A DNA stretch of 50,782 bases from Lachnospiraceae bacterium (GTDB lineage Bacteria > Bacillota > Clostridia > Lachnospirales > Lachnospiraceae). The translations under genes were made by a program, and so were the position numbers. The DNA is taken from assembly GCA_017462755.1 (NCBI GenBank), contig JAFTQM010000013.1, positions 1-50,782 of the forward strand, read 5' to 3'. Within the stretch, counting starts at the first letter, position 1, and the number at the start of each line of letters is the position of its first letter. Shown here one piece after another: positions 44,387 through 50,782 of this stretch. The notes under the pieces were generated by a model, which made no database searches, was not told the DNA's origin, and was given only the letters and a program-made list of their open reading frames with translations.

Positions 44387-44527
44387 CCGAGAACGTTTTT
44401 TTGTTCGAGGAATCGCGCAACAGAAATTCGCGTAGGCGATTTCTGTTGTCGCATCAAGGCTAATTTGTGACGTTCTCGGCACAAATAGCTGTGTGAAAAA
44501 TCATCGCATCAGCATGATTTTTCACAC
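44387..44527 (-). repeat. Three-stem structured leader upstream of DUF4250
   Basis: An outer stem CCGAGAACGT (44387-44396) with ACGTTCTCGG (44470-44479) encloses an inner hairpin CAACAGAAATTCGC (44418-44431) with GCGATTTCTGTTG (44436-44448). Next to it is a 14-bp perfect hairpin, GTGTGAAAAATCAT (44491-44504) with ATGATTTTTCACAC (44514-44527). On the minus strand the outer stem ends 4 nt before the GGAG ribosome site. Possible cis-regulatory RNA or a palindromic element; function not known. Confidence 0.85.
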
Positions 44528-44646
44528 TATCCTCCCAAAAGGTTTTTGTTCATTCTATCACAAAACAGGAAAAATGCAAACAGCTACGGCTCATAGTTTA
44601 TAAAAAATACACAAAATAAGAAACAAAACGGTAAGAGAGGGCTACT

Positions 44647-45969
44647 ATGGATTTATTTGATTATATGAGAGAAAAGGAAAAGGAGACGGAGTCACCGCTT
44701 GCGTCAAGGTTGCGTCCGCGCACGTTGCAGGAGGTGGTCGGACAGGAGCATATCATCGGAAAAGATAAACTGCTTTACCGGGCGATTCAGGCGGACAAGC
44801 TGGGCTCGGTTATCTTTTACGGACCGCCGGGCACCGGAAAGACAACCTTGGCGAAGGTAATTGCCAATACGACCAGTGCGGATTTTTTGCAGATTAACGC
44901 GACCTCGGCCGGAAAAAAGGACATGGAGGAGGCAGTAAATCAGGCGAAAAATACGCTGGGTATGTATGGTCGCAAGACTATTCTGTTTGTAGATGAGATT
45001 CATCGCTTTAATAAAGGGCAGCAGGATTATTTGCTTCCGTTTGTGGAGGACGGTACGGTTGTACTGATCGGAGCGACGACGGAGAATCCGTATTTTGAGG
45101 TAAACGGCGCTTTGATTTCTCGTTCGATTATTTTTGAATTAAAGCCGCTGACCAAGGGAAATATCCGCACCCTTCTGGTGCGTGCCGTAACGGACAAGGA
45201 GCGTGGTATGGGTGCCTTTGATGTAGTGGCGGAGGAGGATGCACTGGATTTTCTGAGTGATGTGTCCAACGGAGATGCGAGAGCGGCACTCAATGCGATT
45301 GAGCTTGGTGTGATGACAACGGAGCGCTCGGCGGATGGCAAGATACACATCACGCTGCCGGTGGCTTCGGAATGTATTCAAAAGCGTACCCTAAAGTATG
45401 ATAAGTCGGGTGACAATCACTATGATACGATTTCGGCTTTTATCAAAAGTATGCGGGGCTCGGACCCGGATGCGGCGATTTATTATCTTGCGCGGATGCT
45501 GTATGCAGGCGAGGAGGTCGCATTCATTGCCAGACGAATTATGATTTGTGCGGCAGAGGATGTGTCGAATGCCGACCCGAATGCGCTGGTGGTGGCGACG
45601 GCAGCAGCACAGGCGGTAGAACGGCTGGGTATGCCGGAGGCGCGGATTGTACTTGCTCAGGCAGCAGCGTATGTGGCGTGTGCGCCAAAGAGCAACTCGT
45701 CGATTGTAGCGATTGATAAGGCAATGCAGATGGTCGAGAATGACCCGACACCGCCGATTCCTTCGCATTTGCAGGATGCACATTACGGAGGGGCAGCAAA
45801 GATGGGACGCGGCTTGGGCTACAAGTATGCACACAGCTACGAAAATCATTATGTAGAGCAGCAGTACCTGCCGGACGCATACAAGGAGGAGCAGTTCTAT
45901 GTGCCGACAGAGCAGGGTTACGAAAAACAGATTCAGGAGCATTTCCGAAAAATCGGAAAATGGAAATAA
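44647..45969 (+). CDS. rarA: Replication-associated recombination protein RarA (MgsA)
   Basis: AAA+ ATPase of the clamp-loader family that acts at stalled replication forks (440 aa, cytosolic). The N-terminus PLASRLRPRTLQEVVGQEHI, Walker A GPPGTGKTT (59-67), Walker B ILFVDEIHRF (112-121) and sensor GATTENPYFEVN are all present. The C-terminal domain contains KSMRGSDPDAAIYYLARML and HYGGAAKMGRGLGYKYAH. AAGAGAGGGC precedes the ATG. A small membrane protein follows 13 nt later. Length is typical. Confidence 0.96.
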   Translation: MDLFDYMREKEKETESPLASRLRPRTLQEVVGQEHIIGKDKLLYRAIQADKLGSVIFYGPPGTGKTTLAKVIANTTSADFLQINATSAGKKDMEEAVNQAKNTLGMYGRKTILFVDEIHRFNKGQQDYLLPFVEDGTVVLIGATTENPYFEVNGALISRSIIFELKPLTKGNIRTLLVRAVTDKERGMGAFDVVAEEDALDFLSDVSNGDARAALNAIELGVMTTERSADGKIHITLPVASECIQKRTLKYDKSGDNHYDTISAFIKSMRGSDPDAAIYYLARMLYAGEEVAFIARRIMICAAEDVSNADPNALVVATAAAQAVERLGMPEARIVLAQAAAYVACAPKSNSSIVAIDKAMQMVENDPTPPIPSHLQDAHYGGAAKMGRGLGYKYAHSYENHYVEQQYLPDAYKEEQFYVPTEQGYEKQIQEHFRKIGKWK

Positions 45970-45982
45970 AGTGGAGGGAAAC

Positions 45983-46258
45983 ATGAAAAAGTCAAAGGCA
46001 GCAAGAGTGGTAGCAATTTTAGGTATTGTATTATTGCTCGGTATGTATGTAGCAACATTTGTTGCTGCAATTACGGCAAGTCCGTATGCCAGCAGAATGT
46101 TTATGGGATGTTTATTATGTACGGTTTTCGTACCGATTTTTCTGCATATTTTAATCCGAATGTTTCAGATGATGTCGGAGAAAAAAGAAGGCAGCATGAC
46201 ACTGCATGAGCTTCATCAGCAGAGAAAGCAGGAGAAAAAGGAGAACAAAGAGGTATAG
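45983..46258 (+). CDS. Small two-helix membrane protein
   Basis: A 91-residue protein with a basic start, two hydrophobic segments (about 9-31 and 40-62) and a charged cytoplasmic tail rich in Lys, Glu and Gln. I do not recognise the family. GGAGGG lies before the ATG at 45983; the longer in-frame start at 45899 lies inside rarA. It sits 13 nt after rarA and is probably co-transcribed with it. Confidence 0.7.
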   Translation: MKKSKAARVVAILGIVLLLGMYVATFVAAITASPYASRMFMGCLLCTVFVPIFLHILIRMFQMMSEKKEGSMTLHELHQQRKQEKKENKEV

Positions 46259-46276
46259 TTTCCCATGCCGTCCTAC

Positions 46277-46304
46277 TTGACAAAAAGCGCGATTTTACTA
46301 TAAT
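46277..46304 (+). promoter_or_regulatory. Promoter of the SEC-C gene
   Basis: TTGACA (46277-46282), a 16-nt spacer and TATAAT (46299-46304), leaving a 5' leader of about 170 nt. Confidence 0.85.
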
Positions 46305-46317
46305 GGAAATAGCAAAA

Positions 46318-46463
46318 AGAGACTGCCGCGCTTTGCGACAGTCTCTAAAAAAGGGGAGGATAAGTATTTAACTTATCATTGGTAGTCAGCCAATCCCGGA
46401 GGGGGAATCCGTTCATGACATTCATAGTATGACCGGGTTTCCGGACTTTATACAATTTTTTTT
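46318..46463 (+). other. Structured leader of the SEC-C gene, candidate cis-regulatory RNA
   Basis: In order: a 29-nt hairpin AGAGACTG-C-CGC with GCG-A-CAGTCTCT (46318-46346); GATAAGT with ACTTATC (46359-46377); ATTGG with CCAAT (46378-46394). Then a segment follows where CCCGG (46395-46399) can pair with CCGGG (46433-46437), while the overlapping CCGGA (46396-46400) can pair with TCCG (46408-46411, one bp shorter) or TCCGG (46440-46444). An eight-T run (46456-46463) follows. It matches no riboswitch class I can recall. The function is inferred only from its position and folding potential. Confidence 0.55.
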
Positions 46464-46481
46464 AAAAAAGTGAGGAAAATT

Positions 46482-46982
46482 ATGAGCTTATTAACAGAAT
46501 GGAGAGAAAAAGCATATTCCCAGGAGATGGATCAGAAGACGAGCGAGCGTTTCTGGGGCAATTATTTTGTAATCGAAAAGGGCATTTATGAGCAGCTTTT
46601 AGCCAATCCGGACGAGGTAGTAACCGGTACCGTAAAGGAGCTGGCAGCAAAGTATAATACAACGATTGAGATTATGACTGGTTTCTTGGATGGTATCAAT
46701 GAGAGTCTTGTAAAGGAAAATCCAATCGAGGAGATGACCGAGGATACAGAGGTAAATTTAGGCTTCGATAAGGAAAAGCTGTATTACAATATGGTGGCAG
46801 CAGAGGCTGACTGGTTGTATGGCCTGCCTGCTTGGGAGGAGCTGATTCCTGCGGATCGCAGAAAGGAGCTTTACCTGCAGCAGAGAAAGTCCGGTACGAT
46901 TGTTAAGCCACAGAAGATTGGCAGAAACGATCCGTGTCCTTGCGGCAGCGGCAGAAAGTATAAGCATTGCTGCGGTAAGTAA
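46482..46982 (+). CDS. SEC-C motif metal-binding protein
   Basis: A 166-residue protein ending in the SEC-C zinc-binding motif [20 protein letters not shown], the same kind of tail that SecA uses to bind SecB and ribosomes. The first 140 residues are helical with no membrane segment ([14 protein letters not shown] to LYLQQRKSG). The family function is unknown. The ATG at 46482 follows GTGAGG; the GTG at 46470 covers that site. Its own promoter and an unusual structured leader precede it, and a terminator shared with the facing regulator follows. Confidence 0.85.
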   Translation: MSLLTEWREKAYSQEMDQKTSERFWGNYFVIEKGIYEQLLANPDEVVTGTVKELAAKYNTTIEIMTGFLDGINESLVKENPIEEMTEDTEVNLGFDKEKLYYNMVAAEADWLYGLPAWEELIPADRRKELYLQQRKSGTIVKPQKIGRNDPCPCGSGRKYKHCCGK

Positions 46983-47007
46983 GCTTTTATAATTGTATAT
47001 CGAAAAT

Positions 47008-47064
47008 AAAGGAATGAGCCATGTCGGTTATCTAAGGTTACGGACAGCGTTCATTCCTTTTTTG
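47008..47064. terminator. Bidirectional terminator between the SEC-C and XRE genes
   Basis: AAAGGAATGA (47008-47017) pairs with TCATTCCTTT (47051-47060), followed by TTT on the plus strand and by TTTAT on the minus strand. Confidence 0.85.
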
Positions 47065-47072
47065 TTGCAAAA

Positions 47073-47423
47073 TTAATTCTTTTCGTTTTGTTTTTCTAAA
47101 CGGTACAGCAGGTAATCCGCGTAATCGCGAACCTGACGACTGCTTTCGACATCAAGCTGCTGATAAAGGTTGAAAAATTCGACCATATCCTTGTCAATGA
47201 CTTCGCCGCTGACCGGAAAGTAAGCATCGGTAATACCGAGCAGGTAATCGCAGGATACATTGAAATAGCGGGAAAGCGCAATGAGCTTTTCAAAGGAGGG
47301 TTCGTTTCTGCCGGATTCGTAGTTGGAAATAGCGGTTGGTTTTAATGCGAGAATATCGGCTAAATCACCCTGAGTCAGATGATGCTTTTGGCGCAGTTGC
47401 TTTAAACGGGTATTAAAATTCAT
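47073..47423 (-). CDS. XRE-family helix-turn-helix regulator
   Basis: A 116-residue regulator with a Cro/CI-type helix-turn-helix at about residues 5-60 (RLKQLRQKHHLTQGDLADIL, then PTAISNYESGRNEPSFEKLI). A helical C-terminus (VEFFNLYQQLDVESSRQVRD) probably dimerises. The ATG at 47423 has AAAGG upstream. It is divergent from the histidine kinase gene. Repeated TTTTGC/GCAAAA words surround its promoter and may be its own binding sites. Confidence 0.9.
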   Translation of the reverse strand: MNFNTRLKQLRQKHHLTQGDLADILALKPTAISNYESGRNEPSFEKLIALSRYFNVSCDYLLGITDAYFPVSGEVIDKDMVEFFNLYQQLDVESSRQVRDYADYLLYRLEKQNEKN

Positions 47424-47463
47424 AATCGTGTGCCTTTCTGAATGGTATTTTGCATTTTGTGAT

Positions 47464-47493
47464 AGTATACCACGATTTCGCAAAAAGAGTCAA
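47464..47493 (-). promoter_or_regulatory. Promoter of the XRE regulator
   Basis: On the minus strand TTGACT (47488-47493), an 18-nt spacer and TATACT (47464-47469). TTTTTGCG in the spacer and GCAAAA downstream of the -10 are mirrored words that could be operators. Confidence 0.7.
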
Positions 47494-47568
47494 CATAAAA
47501 CGCGAAAATAAATAGGACAGACTTGTGTTTTTGTGATGTGTTTTTTGTGAGAAAATGCGGCTTGGACG

Positions 47569-47597
47569 TTGACAAAAGCAGGGATGTGAAGTACTAT
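47569..47597 (+). promoter_or_regulatory. Promoter of the histidine kinase operon
   Basis: TTGACA (47569-47574), a 17-nt spacer and TACTAT (47592-47597), about 50 nt before the start codon. Confidence 0.8.
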
Positions 47598-47647
47598 TAT
47601 CAGTAGGGGAATGTGAAAAAATGCAGTAAATTATTTGGGGGATGTAT

Positions 47648-49096
47648 ATGGGGGAAAAAGGACGCTTTTCCGGAGTATTGTTTGAATATTGTATGGAAGG
47701 AATCATCTTTTTTAGCGAGGATGGACAGATTTTGGATGCCAATGAGTCTGCCAGAAAATCCACCGGCTATTTTGATGAGCTTCGCATGTGCAATATTGCA
47801 GATATCCTTCCGGAAATTTTTTATTTGAATGAAGGTGTGCTGGAAAAAAAGAAGCATTTGGTTCCGGGAGAAGCATTTCAGAGTGTAGCATACTGTAAAA
47901 ATAAATTATGTTTTCCGATAAAGATTAAGATTTTGTGGGAAACGGACGATACGATAGCCAATACATCGCGGACAGGCATTTGTATTTTTGTGGACATTAG
48001 TGCGCAGGTGGCAGCGAAGCGGCGGAAGGAAGAAGCCGATGAAGTGATGGAGCAGGCAAATCAGCTGAGGGATGAATTTGTAGCCAATCTGACACATGAG
48101 TTACGCACACCGGTCAATGGTATTTGGGGCTTAGCAACCGATTTGAAGAAGAGTCCGCTGACCCAGGACCAGCAGGAGGATGTTGATATTATCATGCATT
48201 GCTGTAACAATATGACAGCGATGATAGGGAATTTGTTGGATTTTTCGAAGATGGAAGCGAACAAGCTTCAGTTAGAGGAAAGAGAATTTTCGTTAAAGGG
48301 ACTTTTGGATAAGATTTTGGGTGTCTACCGTCCGCAGATGAGCCGAAAGGGTCTGAAGCTGGTTGTAAATATCGCGTCGGATTTGCCGGAAAAGGTAATC
48401 GGAGATGATTTGCGACTGGAACAGATATTTCTCAATCTGCTGTCAAATGCATTGAAGTTTACAGCAGAGGGGTATATAGCACTGGAGGTGCTGATTACCA
48501 AAAGGACGGAGGAGAGCATCGAGCTGTTCAGCCGTATCATTGATACGGGACTGGGGATTTCGGAGGACAAGTTGGAGCTTTTGTTCCAGAGATTCTCACA
48601 GGTGGATGGTTCGATTACAAGAAAGCATGGCGGTACCGGTTTGGGACTTTCCATCAGCAAGAAGCTGGTAACGATGATGGGCGGAGTTATCTGGGTGGAC
48701 AGTAAGCTTGGAAAGGGAAGCAGCTTTTCCTTTACGGTCAATCTGAAAACGACGACGCACAGACGGAAGGAACTCGGAGAGATGCCGGTTGCACAAAACA
48801 ATAAAGCGGTGCGCGAGTGGTTAGAGCCGGAGGAACCGCAGAACGGCAGGCCGGAGCGTTTCATAAAGATTATGGAGCGCTTGGCAATCAGCGTTGAAAT
48901 GGAAAACAAGGAGAAAGCAGAGGCATTTGCAGAGCAGTTGAAGGCGATGATTCCAGAAGAGGGGAAGGAATTATGGAGAGCCGTGCTGCGGGTGCAGATG
49001 GACATGCGAAAGGCAGATTACGTCAGAGCCTCCGAGGATATGGAGCGGTTGCAGGAACTGACAGAGCTGCAGGAATGTGCATTACTTTGGGAGTAA
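47648..49096 (+). CDS. Soluble PAS-type sensor histidine kinase
   Basis: A 482-residue kinase without membrane segments. A PAS-like domain covers about residues 5-120 (VLFEYCMEGIIFFSEDGQIL). HisKA follows with the phosphoacceptor His150 in NLTHELRTPVNG. The ATPase domain has NLLSNALKF, DTGLGISED and GGTGLGLSISKKL. The last 100 residues are helical and resemble a histidine-phosphotransfer domain without its histidine. The start at 47648 has GGGGG six bases upstream. The architecture is that of hybrid kinases such as TorS or BarA, but with the receiver in the next gene, 17 nt downstream. The signal is probably intracellular. Confidence 0.92.
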   Translation: MGEKGRFSGVLFEYCMEGIIFFSEDGQILDANESARKSTGYFDELRMCNIADILPEIFYLNEGVLEKKKHLVPGEAFQSVAYCKNKLCFPIKIKILWETDDTIANTSRTGICIFVDISAQVAAKRRKEEADEVMEQANQLRDEFVANLTHELRTPVNGIWGLATDLKKSPLTQDQQEDVDIIMHCCNNMTAMIGNLLDFSKMEANKLQLEEREFSLKGLLDKILGVYRPQMSRKGLKLVVNIASDLPEKVIGDDLRLEQIFLNLLSNALKFTAEGYIALEVLITKRTEESIELFSRIIDTGLGISEDKLELLFQRFSQVDGSITRKHGGTGLGLSISKKLVTMMGGVIWVDSKLGKGSSFSFTVNLKTTTHRRKELGEMPVAQNNKAVREWLEPEEPQNGRPERFIKIMERLAISVEMENKEKAEAFAEQLKAMIPEEGKELWRAVLRVQMDMRKADYVRASEDMERLQELTELQECALLWE

Positions 49097-49113
49097 ACAG
49101 GGGGGAAGGTAGA

Positions 49114-49740
49114 TTGGATACGTTACAGGGACAAAAGGCAAATATACTAATCGTAGATGATGTAGCACCGAATCTGATGATTCTATCAGCGATGATACAA
49201 CAGGCCGGACATATGCCGCGTCCGGTAATCAGCGTGGAGGAGGCGATGCGGGCGATAGACGCAATGCTTCCGGATTTGATTCTGTTAGATATTTCGATGC
49301 CGAATATTACCGGCTTTGAATATTGCAAGATGTTGAAAAAGGATTCCAAAACACAGGATATTCCGATTATTTTTATCTCTGCCAAGGACAGCACGGCAGA
49401 CAAGCAGGAGGGCTTTCGGTTAGGAGCCTCCGATTTTATCACCAGACCGTTTGAAACGGAAGAGGTTATCGTGCGCGTCAATAATCAGCTGGGTAATTAC
49501 CGTTTGAAGCGGGAGATGGAGCAGTACAACAAACATCTGCAGCTATTGGCGAGAGAGCAGTTGGTTAAATTGAAGGAAAATCAGCAAAAGCTGGTGCAGG
49601 CTCTGGTGCAGCTCAATGAGCTTGGCAGCAGAAAGCCGTCCGGCCGCACGGAGCGTATGGTAAAGAATTGCAGACGTCTGGCGCTTGGCTTGCAGCTGTC
49701 ACCGAAGTATGAGAATATTATTACCGAGGATTTTGTATAA
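49114..49740 (+). CDS. Response regulator receiver with coiled coil, N-terminal part of a REC/HD-GYP protein
   Basis: Receiver domain with phosphoacceptor Asp59 (LILLDISMPN), acidic pair in ILIVDDVAPN, Thr/Ser position in IFISAKDS and Lys in ITRPFE (Lys replaced by Arg). A coiled coil of about 50 residues follows (REMEQYNKHLQLLAREQL). The start is a TTG at 49114, preceded by GGGGGGAAGG. The frame ends with ITEDFV and TAA, and the very next codon is an in-frame ATG of an HD-GYP domain. In intact relatives this segment leads straight into the phosphodiesterase helices, so the stop appears to split one protein in two. It is co-transcribed with the kinase. Confidence 0.9.
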   Translation: MDTLQGQKANILIVDDVAPNLMILSAMIQQAGHMPRPVISVEEAMRAIDAMLPDLILLDISMPNITGFEYCKMLKKDSKTQDIPIIFISAKDSTADKQEGFRLGASDFITRPFETEEVIVRVNNQLGNYRLKREMEQYNKHLQLLAREQLVKLKENQQKLVQALVQLNELGSRKPSGRTERMVKNCRRLALGLQLSPKYENIITEDFV

Positions 49741-50184
49741 ATGATTAGCACGGTGGCTGCCCTGCATGATATCGGAAATATGGCAGTGGGAGATGAGATT
49801 CTCTGCAAAACGGGCATATTGACGGACGAGGAACGCCAGAAGATGCAGCTGCATACCATCCGCGGTGCGGAGGTACTAAAAAGTATGAATAACGGAGAGG
49901 ATGAAAACGATTACCTGCGTATGGCGGAGGAAATCGCACATTATCATCATGAGCGCTACGACGGCAGCGGATACCCGACCGGAAAAAAGGGCGAAGAGAT
50001 TCCGATTGCAGCACGAATCGTGGCGATTGTGGATGTGTATTCGGCTCTGTTGCAGGATTACAGCTATCGCCCGGCATATACGGCGGAGGAGAGCATGAAA
50101 ATCATGATGGACCTGCGGGGAACATGGTTTGATCCGGATATTATGCAGATTTTTTATAAGATGCAAAAGCAGTTGCAGCATTGA
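49741..50184 (+). CDS. HD-GYP phosphodiesterase half, split from the upstream receiver by one stop codon
   Basis: A 147-residue fragment carrying most of an HD-GYP domain: AALHDIGNMAVGDEIL (the HD pair), LHTIRGAEVL, HYHHERYDGSGYP and ARIVAIVDVYSALL. Known HD-GYP proteins degrade cyclic di-GMP. The first helix, with its His, belongs to the preceding frame, where SGRTERM stands in place of the usual TGNHxxR, so one metal ligand may be absent. The ATG at 49741 touches the preceding TAA, and no ribosome site is obvious. Translation could be by re-initiation, or the gene may be a recent nonsense mutant or a sequencing error. The downstream gene overlaps its stop (TGATG). Confidence 0.85.
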   Translation: MISTVAALHDIGNMAVGDEILCKTGILTDEERQKMQLHTIRGAEVLKSMNNGEDENDYLRMAEEIAHYHHERYDGSGYPTGKKGEEIPIAARIVAIVDVYSALLQDYSYRPAYTAEESMKIMMDLRGTWFDPDIMQIFYKMQKQLQH

Positions 50185-50201
50185 TGGACGAAAGGATTGT
50201 C

Positions 50202-50456
50202 ATGGGAAGAAAGAAGAGCTATCTGGATTTTACGCGGGATTCCAGAAAACGTCGCAAGATACGCGGAAAAGAGATTGTATTGGTACTCCTGATTTTGGTT
50301 GTGGCGATAGGGACAGGTTATCTGGTCTTTTCGCATTTAAGGGAGCGGATACAGAATATACCGCCGGAAACAGAGCTTACCGGCACACCGACACCGGAAG
50401 GGGAGAAGGACATCGGACCCTACGGAATGTGGGAAGGGTCGCAGACGGTAGAGTAG
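50202..50456 (+). CDS. Small single-pass membrane protein
   Basis: An 84-residue protein: a basic N-terminus (GRKKSYLDFTRDSRKRRKIR), one transmembrane helix (about 25-45) and a short extracytoplasmic tail with GTPTPEGEKDIGP. The family is not recognised. The ATG at 50202 has AAAGGA six bases upstream. An ATG at 50184 overlapping the HD-GYP stop is the alternative and would add six residues. It is probably the last gene of the kinase operon. Confidence 0.7.
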   Translation: MGRKKSYLDFTRDSRKRRKIRGKEIVLVLLILVVAIGTGYLVFSHLRERIQNIPPETELTGTPTPEGEKDIGPYGMWEGSQTVE

Positions 50457-50517
50457 GAATATAGCAGCGTATTCCGGACTTACGGTAGAAGAAGTAAAAA
50501 ATTGAAACAGTAGCAGT

Positions 50518-50596
50518 AAAGCCCGGCAAAGGAAACATAACATCACAGGTACTTGACTACCTGTGGTGTTTTTTGTTTATCCTGTCGGGCTTTTTT
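50518..50596. terminator. Nested terminator after the kinase operon
   Basis: An inner stem AACATCACAGGTA (50539-50551) with TACCTGTGGTGTT (50558-50570) is followed by TTTTTT. An outer stem AAAGCCCGGCA (50518-50528) with TGTCGGGCTTT (50583-50593) is followed by more T. Facing glmS ends just beyond, so it probably serves both strands. Confidence 0.88.
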
Positions 50597-50604
50597 GGGA
50601 GTTT

Positions 50605-50782
50605 CTACTCCACCGTTACGGACTTTGCCAGATTTCGCGGCTGGTCTACGTCCAGACCACGGAAGAAGGAGGTGTTGTAAGCAATCAGCTGCAGGGCAAT
50701 GATTGCAGCGAACGGAGCATAATCATCCGGAATCGCAGGAAGGTCAATGCGGTAATCGTACAGGGATTCCTCAATGACTGCA
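50605..50782 (-). CDS. glmS: Glutamine-fructose-6-phosphate aminotransferase, C-terminal end only
   Basis: A reading frame on the minus strand runs from the window edge to a TAG at 50605-50607. The last 58 residues include [20 protein letters not shown] and the ending [10 protein letters not shown], which is the invariant C-terminus of GlmS. The enzyme makes glucosamine-6-phosphate for cell-wall and amino-sugar synthesis. The start, and any glmS ribozyme, would lie outside the window. Confidence 0.95.
   Translation of the reverse strand, partial: AVIEESLYDYRIDLPAIPDDYAPFAAIIALQLIAYNTSFFRGLDVDQPRNLAKSVTVE

Noticed and set aside
44374-44482. N-terminal extension of the DUF4250 protein
   Set aside because: The extension would translate the leader hairpins, and the internal ATG at 44374 has a proper GGAG site and starts the conserved family sequence.

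Overview
The window looks like the chromosome of a spore-forming, plant-glycan-degrading Firmicute, most likely a Lachnospiraceae-type Clostridium relative (inference). The reasons are strong GGAGG-type ribosome sites, sigma-A promoters with 16-18 nt spacers, a CIRCE-controlled groESL, sporulation genes (spoIID, spoVAD, spoVAE), a lysine riboswitch on dapAB, PT-rich lipoprotein glycosidases and a DUF4250 protein. I see no insertion sequence, prophage or CRISPR array. All genes look chromosomal and evenly composed.

Layout. 1-9030: a truncated gene with an HD-GYP-like N-terminus, then a beta-mannan/galactomannan-type locus. It holds a lipoprotein GH5 (minus strand) facing away from GH27 alpha-galactosidase, a zinc-ribbon miniprotein, GH2, a YghZ-type aldo-keto reductase and a lipoprotein GH26. 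A giant palindrome lies in the divergent gap. 9050-14510: PfkB kinase and autoregulated TetR, phosphoketolase (xfp), and a divergent MerR/GyrI-like regulator. 14586-19772: groES-groEL, a membrane protein, guaB and a cell-wall amidase. 19802-24581: a hexuronate/pectin module, lacI-uxaC divergent from kdgK-kduI, with a LacI-type operator at each promoter. 24715-28300: two DegV proteins, tRNA-Pro, tRNA-Thr, fabH and tRNA-Trp. 28314-33409: typA, a tandem-OB SSB-like protein, then lysine riboswitch-dapA-dapB. 33503-40498: a cytoplasmic sugar-sensor/GGDEF protein, spoIID, yihY, spoVAD and spoVAE. 40518-47064: a class A PBP, yigZ, DUF4250, rarA, a small membrane protein and a SEC-C protein. 47073-50782: an XRE regulator, a soluble PAS-histidine kinase, a response regulator and an HD-GYP half separated from it only by an in-frame stop, a small membrane protein, and the C-terminus of glmS.

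How it works together (inference). Surface GH5 and GH26 would cut mannan chains outside the cell. Cytoplasmic GH27 and GH2 would trim the imported oligosaccharides, although no transporter is present here. UxaC, KduI and KdgK feed uronates from pectin into 2-keto-3-deoxygluconate, and Xfp provides a phosphoketolase route to acetyl-phosphate. The LacI-type regulator probably controls both arms of the uronate module through near-identical 14-bp operators.

Items most worth a second look are the REC/HD-GYP protein cut by one TAA codon, the structured leader of the SEC-C gene with competing CCGG pairings, the multi-hairpin leader of the DUF4250 gene, the roughly 245-bp palindrome in the mannan locus, the domain inserted inside the GH5 barrel, and the helix-less LacI-like/GGDEY fusion.
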